From positions 1,488,001 to 1,552,000 of the forward strand of contig JAPFFF010000006.1 of NCBI GenBank assembly GCA_039105265.1: a stretch of DNA of 64,000 nucleotides, written 5' to 3'. Positions 26,689 to 35,564 of this stretch are shown one piece after another (position 1 is the stretch's first letter; each line of letters starts with the position of its first letter). This DNA is from Tritrichomonas musculus. Its lineage: Eukaryota > Parabasalia > Tritrichomonadida > Tritrichomonadidae. The position numbers and the translations under genes were made by a program. The notes under the pieces are model-generated. The model saw nothing but the letters and a program-made list of their open reading frames with translations, did not search any database and had not been told where the DNA came from.

Positions 26689-27754
26689 TTTGCGTTTTAT
26701 AAGTCAAAAAGAATACTTTATAATCATCATTCAAAGCATCTATTGATGAACAAACATATTTTGTGTACATGATTGGAACTGTTATTATTGTTTTGTTCTT
26801 CAGTGTTTTGTTAGTTTGACGCAAAGGATTTAATAGTTTACATTTAACGTTTCCAGACTCATAACAAATGAATTCAGCAAGTTCATTGAACACTCTTCTT
26901 CGCTTTTCATGTTTCTTTTCTGTTTTTCCGTAATCGGTGTGAATGAGTATTATATTTTTGGGTTTATATGACAGAAGACCTTTAAATCGTTGTTTTTGTT
27001 GAATCTCTTTCAATTGCATTGATTTGGCTCTAATGTATTGCCATTCAAGGTCGCGGTCATCTTGCATCTGTTGAGGTGTTAGATAAATGTATTTTGATTG
27101 TCGTTTGTCAAGGTATTCATCAGTTTCTTCGTCAAATGACGTGTATAAAGGATTCAATAAGCGAAGAGATGAATGAGGAGTGTTATTGTACCATTCAACC
27201 GTTTGTTGTATCAATACATTGTTTGTCATTCGTTGTTGTGATTCACCGAAAGCATTTCGTAATGTTCTGATTACGGCATCAACACATTTATGTGCATTCG
27301 TGAAAGGTGAATCATCAATGATTAACTTTATTTTGTTTGGTGCTTTGACTTTAATTGACGGTTTGTTTGTTTGATATAGCTCTTCACCGTTGCAATAGTC
27401 TTTGAATGTATTTGATATAAAAGCCTTTTCACCATCACATTTAATTGTTTCAATTCTGATATTCCTTTTATTGACTAGTTTATCAATTACTTTGATTACA
27501 TAAAACACAGATTTGTAATCAATTGGTTCAACAATTAAGTATTTGGTGTTTACATTGATAAGAACAAGATAAGCTTTGTTTAACGCAAACATTATATCCA
27601 TTTCCCAACAATGAGGCTCAAATGAGAAGTCAGGTTTTGATAGTTTCTTTACTGTTTTCAATTGGTAATCCTTAATATAGGGCTCAGTTTTAATGTTTGT
27701 GTCTTTGATGTACTTGTATTTAGATTTGAAAGGATAGTTGATTGATTCATTCAT
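26678..27754 (-). CDS. Retroviral-type integrase of Maverick A
   Basis: This is a 358-residue protein. The catalytic core of the DDE integrase fold is recognisable from WEMDIMFALNKAYLVLINVN (first Asp at 53) and IKCDGEKAF (second Asp at 107) through VIRTLRNAFG and WYNNTPHSSL, followed by LEWQYIRAKSM and a C-terminal KPKNIILIHTDYGKTEKKHE part that may be chromo- or SH3-like. It carries out insertion of the element, producing the 6 bp target duplication seen here. The B homologue is at 35,558-36,934. A TTTATTTTTGCG stretch lies just before the ATG. Confidence 0.88.
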   Translation of the reverse strand: MNESINYPFKSKYKYIKDTNIKTEPYIKDYQLKTVKKLSKPDFSFEPHCWEMDIMFALNKAYLVLINVNTKYLIVEPIDYKSVFYVIKVIDKLVNKRNIRIETIKCDGEKAFISNTFKDYCNGEELYQTNKPSIKVKAPNKIKLIIDDSPFTNAHKCVDAVIRTLRNAFGESQQRMTNNVLIQQTVEWYNNTPHSSLRLLNPLYTSFDEETDEYLDKRQSKYIYLTPQQMQDDRDLEWQYIRAKSMQLKEIQQKQRFKGLLSYKPKNIILIHTDYGKTEKKHEKRRRVFNELAEFICYESGNVKCKLLNPLRQTNKTLKNKTIITVPIMYTKYVCSSIDALNDDYKVFFLTYKTQNES

Positions 27755-27812
27755 TTGAATCGCAAAAATAAAGATATTATTTATTGACGATTATTTAATG
27801 AAATCAATTCAT

Positions 27813-29891
27813 TTATTCATTTGCTTGGCTTCCTTTTGGTGTTTCATCATCAACATATTCCAATCCTTCCAAAGAAAGTTTGAAATATGTATCCCTAGTT
27901 ATCCATAATTGAGTTGGTGGTGGTCTGGTGATGGTTCCATCTGGCTCAACAACATTGTAATATGTATCATCAGCTCCTGTATAGATAGGCATTCCATTGA
28001 CTTGTATCTGAACGTTTCCAAAACCTCCATCAAGTCCGTCATAACAATATCCTGCACTTGCTCGTTCTGTTTGAATGTTGAATACAAATGATGTTGCATC
28101 ACTAATTGTATTCTTGTATCTCTTTCCGTTCGCGTCATTCTTTGGCATTGTCATTGAGTCTTCAAATTCCTTTGTGCATGAAAGAGTGATTGCGTCTAAA
28201 TCACCAGCCGTTAATTGATTTTCAAAGAATCGTGCACCAATAGTTGAAACGTTTTCGTCTGGAAAGTTCTTGCCACCGATATTTAAGAAACAATTTTGAT
28301 AAACTGGATTTTCAAAGACTGTTAAATCATTATGATGCTTTGGAAACATGATTGATAAATTAGTTGCATTGATTAATGGAATATTCAATGTTGACTTGAT
28401 TCCGTTAGCTGCTGGAGCTATTGGGAAAGCATGATAATCAACTTTCTGTGAAGGAATGATTAAACCTTGTCTTAAAATGTCTTCAATTCCTTGTCTTGTA
28501 GCTTCACAAACTCCAAAGCCTTGCATATTAGATTTACAAGCTGTGATGGTCATTCGATTAACTGTTAATGTTGCTGTTTGAGCAGAATAAGTTTCTTTCA
28601 ATAATTGAGCTCTTGCATCATGATATTCATTAACAACTCTGAGAGCTGATTTAGCAACTGTTTTCTCAATTTGCCAAACATAATACTTTCCATCGTTGTG
28701 TGTCAATGGTGGTTTTGTGTAATCTGGATTTGCTAAACAAATTTCTTCATCAGTTGCTGTTGGTTTGAGGTCTAATTTTGCGAACTCTTCTGCTGTATAA
28801 CTGAAATACATTGAAAGGTCTGTTGCAATATCATCATAAGTATATGAACCATCGCTTCCAAAGTTATATTGCTCACCAATTCTATAAGTGAGTTTATATT
28901 TGATTGGTGCAGGTGTTGGTTCAGGTGATGGTGATGGTTCTGGTTTATCTTCTTCTTCTGGTGATGGGTCAGGTGTTGGTGATGGTGATGGTGGTACAGG
29001 TGTTGGTGTTGGTGATGGGTCTGGTGACGGAGTTCCTGGACCTGGAATCACTGCTTGATTACCGATTTGTGTGAATTGATGACGAAGATGACCACGGGCT
29101 TTGATTTCCTTTAATCTATCGAGTTCATCCATCGATATTGAATCATTATCTTCAAGAAATACTTTCGCTTCTGCAACTGTGAAAGGGTCTAATACTGCCC
29201 AAACAAGACCAGCTGGACTAACTTGAAAACGAATTGATAAATCACCAATGATTCCGTTAGGGAATAAATCAAATGCCTGTAAAGCAAGCAAATCATCAAA
29301 AGGAACATTCAAATCAAATTCGACTTCGCTTCTTCCTGTGTTCTTAAATGAATTCAAATTAACATAAGCTCCTGCATGTGTCTGTGAATAGTTGCTAATG
29401 TTTTCCCACAATGAATGAACGAATCTACGGCGTTTCTTCTCGGCTTCTGGTTTAACTGATGAATACAAGAAGCCTTCACGAATGCATTCATTCTGTTGGT
29501 ATCCGACATTGACATTATTATGAAGAATCTCTAACCTGTCAAACAACTGATTTGAAGATTTGAAACCAACAAACAGCTTGTACAAGTTGTTGGGGTCATC
29601 AATGGCGTTTAATTTACTCATATCTGTGTTCAATGATAAATCTAATTTAACGTGAAATGTTAAGAAACCTTTATCAATATCACTTACGAAATGGTCAGGA
29701 TGTGTTAAACTGATTTGCGAATATTGACCAGCTGTAAACGGAGCTGGTTGGTCATGACAGTCAACTGTTCTGAATGAAAATGAACGTGTACCGTCATTGA
29801 CATTAATCATGTTTCTCATCTCTTCAAATGCATGAAGAACGTTTCCTGTTTCAGTGCGAAGGTTATGAGCTCTTTCGTTTCGGTATAACAT
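27813..29891 (-). CDS. Major capsid protein (double jelly-roll type) of Maverick A
   Basis: This 692-residue protein is highly similar to B's 36,998-38,872 and to the decayed copy in fragment D. Conserved stretches include SFSFRTVDCHDQPAPF, QISLTHPDHFVSDIDKGFLTF, FDLFPNGIIGDLSIRFQVS and NIGGKNFPDENVSTIGARFF. Trichomonad Maverick proteins of this size and place have been assigned as double jelly-roll major capsid proteins; I rely on that rather than on visible strands. A Pro/Ser/Thr-rich insert (~residues 295-345, PDPSPTPTP-type) sits in the middle and is absent from B. The gene is divergent from the 84-residue gene, and TCATAA precedes the ATG. Confidence 0.82.
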   Translation of the reverse strand: MLYRNERAHNLRTETGNVLHAFEEMRNMINVNDGTRSFSFRTVDCHDQPAPFTAGQYSQISLTHPDHFVSDIDKGFLTFHVKLDLSLNTDMSKLNAIDDPNNLYKLFVGFKSSNQLFDRLEILHNNVNVGYQQNECIREGFLYSSVKPEAEKKRRRFVHSLWENISNYSQTHAGAYVNLNSFKNTGRSEVEFDLNVPFDDLLALQAFDLFPNGIIGDLSIRFQVSPAGLVWAVLDPFTVAEAKVFLEDNDSISMDELDRLKEIKARGHLRHQFTQIGNQAVIPGPGTPSPDPSPTPTPVPPSPSPTPDPSPEEEDKPEPSPSPEPTPAPIKYKLTYRIGEQYNFGSDGSYTYDDIATDLSMYFSYTAEEFAKLDLKPTATDEEICLANPDYTKPPLTHNDGKYYVWQIEKTVAKSALRVVNEYHDARAQLLKETYSAQTATLTVNRMTITACKSNMQGFGVCEATRQGIEDILRQGLIIPSQKVDYHAFPIAPAANGIKSTLNIPLINATNLSIMFPKHHNDLTVFENPVYQNCFLNIGGKNFPDENVSTIGARFFENQLTAGDLDAITLSCTKEFEDSMTMPKNDANGKRYKNTISDATSFVFNIQTERASAGYCYDGLDGGFGNVQIQVNGMPIYTGADDTYYNVVEPDGTITRPPPTQLWITRDTYFKLSLEGLEYVDDETPKGSQANE

Positions 29892-29940
29892 TTATGATTG
29901 AATAAAAAGGAAATAAATCACTTTTATCATTAATTAAATT

Positions 29941-30195
29941 ATGGGCGTAGGTATATTCAACAAAATCAAGAACGCATTTAAATCAATTGGCGGTAAAGTT
30001 AAATCATTTGCTCAGAAAGCAGTTAAAGCAATTCCAAAAGTTGTTGATGTTGGAAAGCAAATCATGGACAGAGTTAAACCGATTACACAATTCATTCCTG
30101 GTGTTGGTCAGGTTGTTGACGCAATTGATACAGGTTTAAATGTTGCTGACAGAGTTGGGAGATTTGGTAAATCAATATTGAATGAAGTTAAATGA
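29941..30195 (+). CDS. 84-residue amphipathic protein, pVI-like candidate (A)
   Basis: The N-terminus (MGVGIFNKIKNAFKSIGGKV) forms a basic amphipathic helix, followed by Lys/Val-rich helices and a Gly/Ala-rich end (PGVGQVVDAIDTGLNVADRV). The B homologue at 38,923-39,177 has the same length and pattern. Small basic amphipathic virion proteins of adenovirus (such as protein VI) and of related elements act in membrane lysis or core packing; the comparison here is by general character only. TTTATCATTAATTAAATT before the ATG resembles a trichomonad initiator. Confidence 0.65.
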   Translation: MGVGIFNKIKNAFKSIGGKVKSFAQKAVKAIPKVVDVGKQIMDRVKPITQFIPGVGQVVDAIDTGLNVADRVGRFGKSILNEVK

Positions 30196-30231
30196 AAAAC
30201 AATGAATTATAATGATTTAATATAATTATAA

Positions 30232-30708
30232 ATGAATGAAAACATTAATGAACTTAAAGTAATAAACGAAACCATTAATGAATCAAAAGTGTTTAAATCA
30301 GTTGAAGAGTTCAATTTGTTCTATCAAAAGAATATCGAGCAAATGAAATCACAAACGACTAACTATTTGAACAAGATTTATAAAATCATCACTAATGACG
30401 GTAATGAATACAAAATCACTAAACGTAATTGTACAGACGGTAAACGATGTGGTGGCGACATTTATTTGAAGAAAGTTGGGAACACAATCACTAAAACACT
30501 TGAAAACGACAACATCAAAGCTGATATATCACTAATGAAAGAATCATTAAATGAATTCACTGAACAAATCAATCAATTAAACAACAAAAATAAAATACTT
30601 GAAGAACATATCAATAAGCTTTCAAATGTTGTTGACCAACAATCAAAAGTCATTAATGAATATGTATTAAATGTTGTTGCTCCTGACAACCACCGAATGA
30701 TTAAGTGA
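30232..30708 (+). CDS. Conserved Maverick coiled-coil protein, 158 residues (A)
   Basis: The N-terminal ~85 residues are conserved with B's 39,279-39,815: ELKVINETINESKVFKSVEE, FNLFYQKNIEQMKSQTTNYL, YKIITNDGNEYKITKRNC and GGDIYLKKV. The C-terminal part is a predicted coiled coil (EFTEQINQLNNKNKILEEHI). The function is unknown. It overlaps the 3' end of the 77-residue minus-strand gene by 42 bp. Confidence 0.7.
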   Translation: MNENINELKVINETINESKVFKSVEEFNLFYQKNIEQMKSQTTNYLNKIYKIITNDGNEYKITKRNCTDGKRCGGDIYLKKVGNTITKTLENDNIKADISLMKESLNEFTEQINQLNNKNKILEEHINKLSNVVDQQSKVINEYVLNVVAPDNHRMIK

Positions 30709-30900
30709 ATCATGATGATTTAATGATTTAGTCGTTTTTGGTGGTGGTTCATGAAATACATTACCTTTTTCATTATAACATTTCACTGTCGGTGCTGAGT
30801 TTATTTTTGTTCTCTTCTTTTGCATCGTTAATTGTAATCTATCAAAATAGTTTTTGTGTTTATCATCATGAACGGTTCTCATTTGATTAATAGCAGACAT
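30667..30900 (-). CDS. 77-residue basic conserved protein (A)
   Basis: The protein has Arg/Lys-rich MRTVHDDKHKNYFDRLQLTM and RTKINSAPTVK, then HEPPPKTT. The B copy at 39,851-40,084 keeps RTIHDDKRMNHYDRLQLKM, RTRINSAPTVK and HEPQVSTT. A 144-residue protein of C (55,297-55,731) also has a HEPP segment and may be a distant relative. It could bind nucleic acid. It is divergent from the 75-residue gene, with the start codons only ~15 bp apart. Confidence 0.65.
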   Translation of the reverse strand: MSAINQMRTVHDDKHKNYFDRLQLTMQKKRTKINSAPTVKCYNEKGNVFHEPPPKTTKSLNHHDSLNHSVVVRSNNI

Positions 30901-30914
30901 TTAATTGTTATTAA

Positions 30915-31142
30915 ATGAGTGAACTAACAGAATACAAGAAAGAAATACCAGAATTAAAACGTATCAAACGAGGATTGAAAGAAAAGTGTTATGATTACAA
31001 ACAATGTCTCAACAATATCAAATCAGGAATGTTAGGCTCTGATGGTCTTGCCGTTCGTGAGTCTCTTATCGAAGACATCAACAGCCTCAAAAATAAGGTT
31101 CATCAACTTGAGAAAGAATTAAATGAATTGTCTAATAAATGA
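30915..31142 (+). CDS. 75-residue coiled-coil protein (A)
   Basis: MSELTEYKKEIPELKRIKRG is followed by CYDYKQCLNNIKSGMLGS and a Leu/Lys/Glu heptad tail. It is nearly the same as B's 40,100-40,330, with a trace in fragment D. Its 3' end runs about 10 bp into the right inverted repeat, overlapping the stop of the repeat-borne 68-residue gene. It is probably an oligomerising helical protein; the role is unknown. Confidence 0.7.
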   Translation: MSELTEYKKEIPELKRIKRGLKEKCYDYKQCLNNIKSGMLGSDGLAVRESLIEDINSLKNKVHQLEKELNELSNK

Positions 31143-31338
31143 GTTCTTCAAGTTCAGCAATTAATTCAGCAGGACCGTTGAATTTCTTTAGTTGTTCAAT
31201 AAAGTGATTTATCTCTTTTAGTACTTCATCTATGATATCATCATTATCGTAGAGGTATTTTAAAGCGGGTCTCCATCCTTTTAGCTTTTTATTGATTCTA
31301 TTAATGAGAGTGCTTAATGTTTCGGCTTGGTTTGACAT
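31132..31338 (-). CDS. 68-residue protein encoded in the right inverted repeat (A)
   Basis: This is the second copy of the gene at 11,305-11,511, identical in protein sequence, because it lies in the inverted repeat. The stop codon itself straddles the inner edge of the repeat (TAG here, TAA on the left). Confidence 0.75.
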   Translation of the reverse strand: MSNQAETLSTLINRINKKLKGWRPALKYLYDNDDIIDEVLKEINHFIEQLKKFNGPAELIAELEELIY

Positions 31339-31590
31339 TATAAATTGCTGATAAAAAAATAAAAAATTTTTGAAAGTTCTATTTTTCGTTGTTGTTATTT
31401 TTGGTCATTAGTCGTGTTGACGGTGGGCTTTAGCTCGACGGAAACCGACTGATATATACTACTAAACAAGTTCAAAGATGTAAATTCAAAGATGAAGATT
31501 CAAAGATGAAGATTCAAAGATGAAGATCAAAAGTGGCGACCGTTAACTTTAAAATTTATCTGACCTCCCAAATCAACACCCTTACTCTCT
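31133..31590 (-). repeat. Right terminal inverted repeat of Maverick A
   Basis: This is the reverse complement of 11,053-11,510. It ends CCCTTACTCTCT. The four 14 bp repeats lie at 31,472-31,527 and the single GATC at 31,525-31,528. Confidence 0.95.
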
Positions 31591-31596
31591 TATGTC
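31591..31596. repeat. Target site duplication of Maverick A, right copy
   Basis: TATGTC follows the right terminus directly, matching 11,047-11,052. Confidence 0.95.
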
Positions 31597-33930
31597 AAAG
31601 ATGTAAAAACAAATTTAAAAGATATGCTTGATAAATATAACGCAAAGCCTAAAGGAACTTCAAGACAAAAAAATGAATTAGCTAAAATACTTGATTCAAA
31701 AGCGAATTACTTTATTGATTTAACCAACTATCTGAAAAATAAAGAAAAACCTGTTGACATTCCACAAATTGAAGAGGAGGAGGAGCCCGATTTAGCAGAC
31801 CATTATTTCAGAAATCGACTTAATAAAGACATTGAATCACTTAATGATTTAGTTATACTTGATAGTAATCATAATAATGCTTTACAATTTTTTTATCGTA
31901 TTGCTGATGACTCAGAGAAGTATTCAGTATTCAATAAAAAAGATACCGCACAGATTCAATCACTTGTCAAATCATTGACAAATAATATAGACTCACATAA
32001 AAACAATGAGGTATCAGATAATATAAATAACCTATTGCAATTTGAGAATATTAGAAGGAAAACCAATATTGAAACAATGAAAAAGATAGCAGAAACTAAT
32101 CAAGAAGGTCAACAATTATCAGATGCTTACAATAAATCTTCTACAATTGATGCTAATCAACTTAAGAAATTTGGGTTATTAAACGATGAATTTACTGCTG
32201 AAAACCTTTATGGTTATTATAATCGAGCTATAAATCCCAAAGATGATTCTGACATCAGAGTAAAAAAACTTGTATTACAATTACATGATGCAATACGTGA
32301 AACAAACATATTTGAAGAAACAACTGAGCCTAAAAACAAAAAGAAGCTCAAACAATTAATAAAGTATATTAAAGAGAATGGTGACCGAGAAATATTATTT
32401 AACATGAATAGTGATTCACAAAGTTCTGACGATAATAATGTTGATAATGAATATTTTTCCATTCCTAAATCAATGTCAAAGCCTGTATTTAAATCACCAT
32501 CTAAAAAACCTGTACTTAGTTCTGAAAACTACGAAGATTTATTTAATGTTGATATTGCAGCACCAGAAGGTGTATCGCCAATCGATACTGCTGAATTCAA
32601 AAGCAATTATATGCAGTCTGTCCCAACTGGTAAACGTGCTGGTAAAACATTTGAAGCTTCACAAAAACGTTTAAATGACTTATACATTTTCGAAAATAAA
32701 CAAAGTATTGATGTTAGTAAATTCCGAGGGGAATTATTTGATATTCTTATTAATGGTAATTATCGTATTAAATTCTCTCCAAAATGTGCTACAAGAGATG
32801 GCGCAGAAGCCTATTGTAAGAAGAAATTTGATAAAAATGGATATCCATTATATCGATTAATTCCTGCAAGGAGAGACACATTAGACCCTCTTGGTAATCC
32901 AATTTGTGACTTAAATAAAGACAAAGTAGATGACATCGTTATTGTTGATACTCGTGGTAAACCTGTTATAATTAATGGTTTCCGTCTTGTTAAAGCAGAC
33001 CCTTATAAGAAATTATGGCAAACCGAACGCATTAAAAAGGAAAGTAAAGGTGAAAAAATAGAACCATTTGAAGTATGGATGAAAAATCTTACTGGTACTA
33101 CTAAAACATGGAATTATGAACAAAAACAATGGGATGCTGGTAAAATCAAGACTAAATATGATGGAGATTTCAATAAAGCAGTTATTGCTTATCAGAAGGT
33201 TGGCTTATCTAAACCCAAAGTCAGCACCAAACTTAATGCAAGAGGATTATGGAGTTCAATCTTTTCAAAAATATGGCAATTAGCACTCTATAATATGTTT
33301 GGAGGAGAAGTTGTAATTGATGGAGAAAGTGTAAATTATCAATTTTTGGAACCATTGAAGGGTATATTCAGTTATTTAAAAATATGTACCGCTGTATTTA
33401 TTTTACAATATGAATTGCAAGCAATGAAAACACATGAATGTAATAATTGGAATGAATGGGTTAAATATAAAAAAGTACACTCAAAAGCAGTAAATTCTGA
33501 ATTAGGTCTTAAGATTCAAGAAGATTATAACAAGAATATGAAAGATGTTATCCCAATTGGCGGTGAAATAAATGGTTTAGCTGAAATATCAGCACGATTA
33601 GGAGAAATATTAACCCAAACAATTGAACTAATAATTAACGTTGGACTTGGATATACAGAAGCAAAGAAAGAACGATTTACACAATTAGTACAGAACATAT
33701 TGGAAAATAAAGTAACTAAAGAAGAAAAGAAACAATTACGAGAACACTTTGGTTCAAATATTGATAAACATATTAATTTGAATGTTGGTGGAAATTACAT
33801 TGAAGTTAAAAATTTGTATAAATCATTGTATGATAATTATCGTGACATATCATATATTAAATCAAGAACTGATGAAAAACTAGCTAATGTTAAAGTTGAA
33901 TCCGATGATGAAGATGAAAATGAAGCATAA
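31591..33930 (+). pseudogene. Main part of the large Maverick B gene split by element A
   Basis: This is open from the junction with A to 33,930, with a first internal ATG at 31,624. The C-terminal half (from about 32,700) matches A's 764-residue protein: IDVSKFRGELFDILINGNYR, GNPICDLNKDKVDDIVIVD, RGLWSSIFSKIWQLALYN and following helices. The N-terminal half is charged and diverged. It is one gene, interrupted by the insertion of A, whose left part lies at 10,894-11,052. The role is unknown, as for the A copy. Confidence 0.8.
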
Positions 33931-33938
33931 AAAAATAT

Positions 33939-35114
33939 TTAATCTGTTTTATTTTTTGGTAATCTGAAAGTTGATATATGTGTTTTTGGTTTGTTTTCTG
34001 ACTTACTCTCATTAATCTTTGGTAAGTTTCCATTGGTTGCATTATTTGTTTCACTGGTTAAAGATGATTTTTTTGGCTCTGCATTAAAATTAAAATTAGT
34101 ACCTGTTGGTATATTAAATGTTGTGGGTTGAAAGTAATTCATTGGACTAAAGTTATTAGGATTTTGTTGTACAGAGCTTTGAGGTTTCATCCATGTATTT
34201 GAGGTCGATACATTGCTGAAAATAGAGCTCGGTAATGTCTCAACATCTGGTTTCATTGTAGTCGTACTCTCGACTTCTTTATCCAAACCTTGTAACATAG
34301 ATGGAACTGGAGGATTTATTTTTTTAGGTCTTATTTCATCATAATCATATTTATTATTGATATCGACATTACTTGTTTCATATTTACCATCATTATCATT
34401 TTCTGAAATATCCATTAATGGTTCAAGGCTTTCAGGAGTTTCATTAAAATGGACTTTTAATAATGGACTTACATAATTAGATTTAAATACATTAATAACA
34501 GGAAAATGGTAATGCCAATTTTGAAATTCATATTTAAATTTTTTTAAATCAGCTTCCTCATCCAAATTTCGTAATTCAACACGATTCCATTCATTCATAA
34601 AAGTTTCAGGTTTGAAACAAAGAAATATGTGTAACGGAAGTGGTTTGATTTTTCTATTTACATCTCCTTCGGAATCTAATTCAAAACAGAAATTATTTGT
34701 TTCTTTAATAGCATACTTATATCCACAATCTTCCATTAATACAATATATGATTTATTTAGTTCATCAAACCATCTTTCAACAAATTTAATATCTGTATTT
34801 CCAATTTTAGAACCAATTTCAATAGAAATGACAAATTTTCTTTTTAAATAAGGACGTTTATTATCTAAGATGTTCATTTTTGTATTCATATCAACTTTCT
34901 TAGGTAAATTTAACAATATATTATCACCTTCCATAAAAACAAATAAATCTTGATAATTACTACTCAAATAGAAGTAAACTTTCTTATCTTTTTTATCAAT
35001 ATATGAATATAATGTGTGAGTTCTATCTAGAATAATTGCATCCTTATCAATTAAATTAGATTCTTGTTCTGCTGTTAATACTTCTTTATTTTTATCCTTT
35101 GTTTTACGTATCAT
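33939..35114 (-). CDS. Conserved-position Maverick protein, 391 residues (B)
   Basis: Same place and orientation as A's 372-residue gene. The N-terminal ~200 residues are mixed alpha/beta (TLYSYIDKKDKKVYFYLSSN, FVFMEGDNILLNLPKK). The rest is a Pro/Asn/Thr-rich tail (FNIPTGTNFNFNAEP) ending in a basic tip. Sequence similarity to the A protein is faint by eye, and shared position is the main argument for equivalence. TTATTATTTTTG lies ~20 bp before the ATG. Its 3' end is 8 bp from the split gene. Confidence 0.6.
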   Translation of the reverse strand: MIRKTKDKNKEVLTAEQESNLIDKDAIILDRTHTLYSYIDKKDKKVYFYLSSNYQDLFVFMEGDNILLNLPKKVDMNTKMNILDNKRPYLKRKFVISIEIGSKIGNTDIKFVERWFDELNKSYIVLMEDCGYKYAIKETNNFCFELDSEGDVNRKIKPLPLHIFLCFKPETFMNEWNRVELRNLDEEADLKKFKYEFQNWHYHFPVINVFKSNYVSPLLKVHFNETPESLEPLMDISENDNDGKYETSNVDINNKYDYDEIRPKKINPPVPSMLQGLDKEVESTTTMKPDVETLPSSIFSNVSTSNTWMKPQSSVQQNPNNFSPMNYFQPTTFNIPTGTNFNFNAEPKKSSLTSETNNATNGNLPKINESKSENKPKTHISTFRLPKNKTD

Positions 35115-35183
35115 TTTTCATTTGGAACAAAAATAATAAGGCCTAAATGGCTATTTGGTGCCAGGCAAACAAAAAAAACCTAT

Positions 35184-35564
35184 TTAAAAGATTATTAGGC
35201 AACTCATTACAAAAGCAGATGGTTCAATTGAGTTCCCATATAAATCTGTGAACCAAATTTTAAAATTACGTTCATGACCAAGAAACTCATATTTTCGATA
35301 TTTAGTTTGACGTCTGTTTGCCAACATAATGAAACAATCACAATAACCATCTTGTTGTACAATATCAGAGTGTACCATCAAATCTCCAACAAGAGTATCT
35401 TTAACAATTGCTCCAACATACTGTACAACAATAAATTTCTTATTCTTACTTGAAACGAATTCACTTGGAAGAACAAATTCTTTATCTTGTGTATGGAAAT
35501 AACGCTTAGTAATTGGTTGTTTAAAATTTATCGTTGATACATTTTTGATATTATTTGTTAACAT
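35184..35564 (-). CDS. Small beta-rich protein, candidate minor capsid protein (B)
   Basis: This 126-residue protein is the homologue of A's 116-residue protein (ITKRYFHTQDKEFVLPSEFV, KKFIVVQYVGAIV, GDLMVHSDIV, ANRRQTKYRKYE, IWFTDLYGNSIEPSAFV). The start overlaps the integrase stop by 7 bp, as in A. A penton-like role is inferred from the final strand pattern and the place between integrase and other virion genes. Confidence 0.6.
   Translation of the reverse strand: MLTNNIKNVSTINFKQPITKRYFHTQDKEFVLPSEFVSSKNKKFIVVQYVGAIVKDTLVGDLMVHSDIVQQDGYCDCFIMLANRRQTKYRKYEFLGHERNFKIWFTDLYGNSIEPSAFVMSCLIIF

Larger units (their letters stand above)
11053..31590. mobile_element. Maverick/Polinton A, whole-looking, nested in B
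   Basis: The element is 20,538 bp, bounded by 458 bp terminal inverted repeats starting AGAGAGTAAGGG and flanked by the duplication TATGTC. Parts from left to right: repeat-borne 68-residue gene, 152-residue protein, packaging ATPase, 43-residue membrane protein, three small proteins, DNA polymerase B, NUMOD4/HNH protein, fibre, 764-residue protein, 372-residue protein, candidate minor capsid protein, integrase, major capsid protein, four small proteins, and the second copy of the 68-residue gene. It looks whole; I saw no breaks. The two inverted repeats look identical by eye, which points to a recent insertion. Confidence 0.95.
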
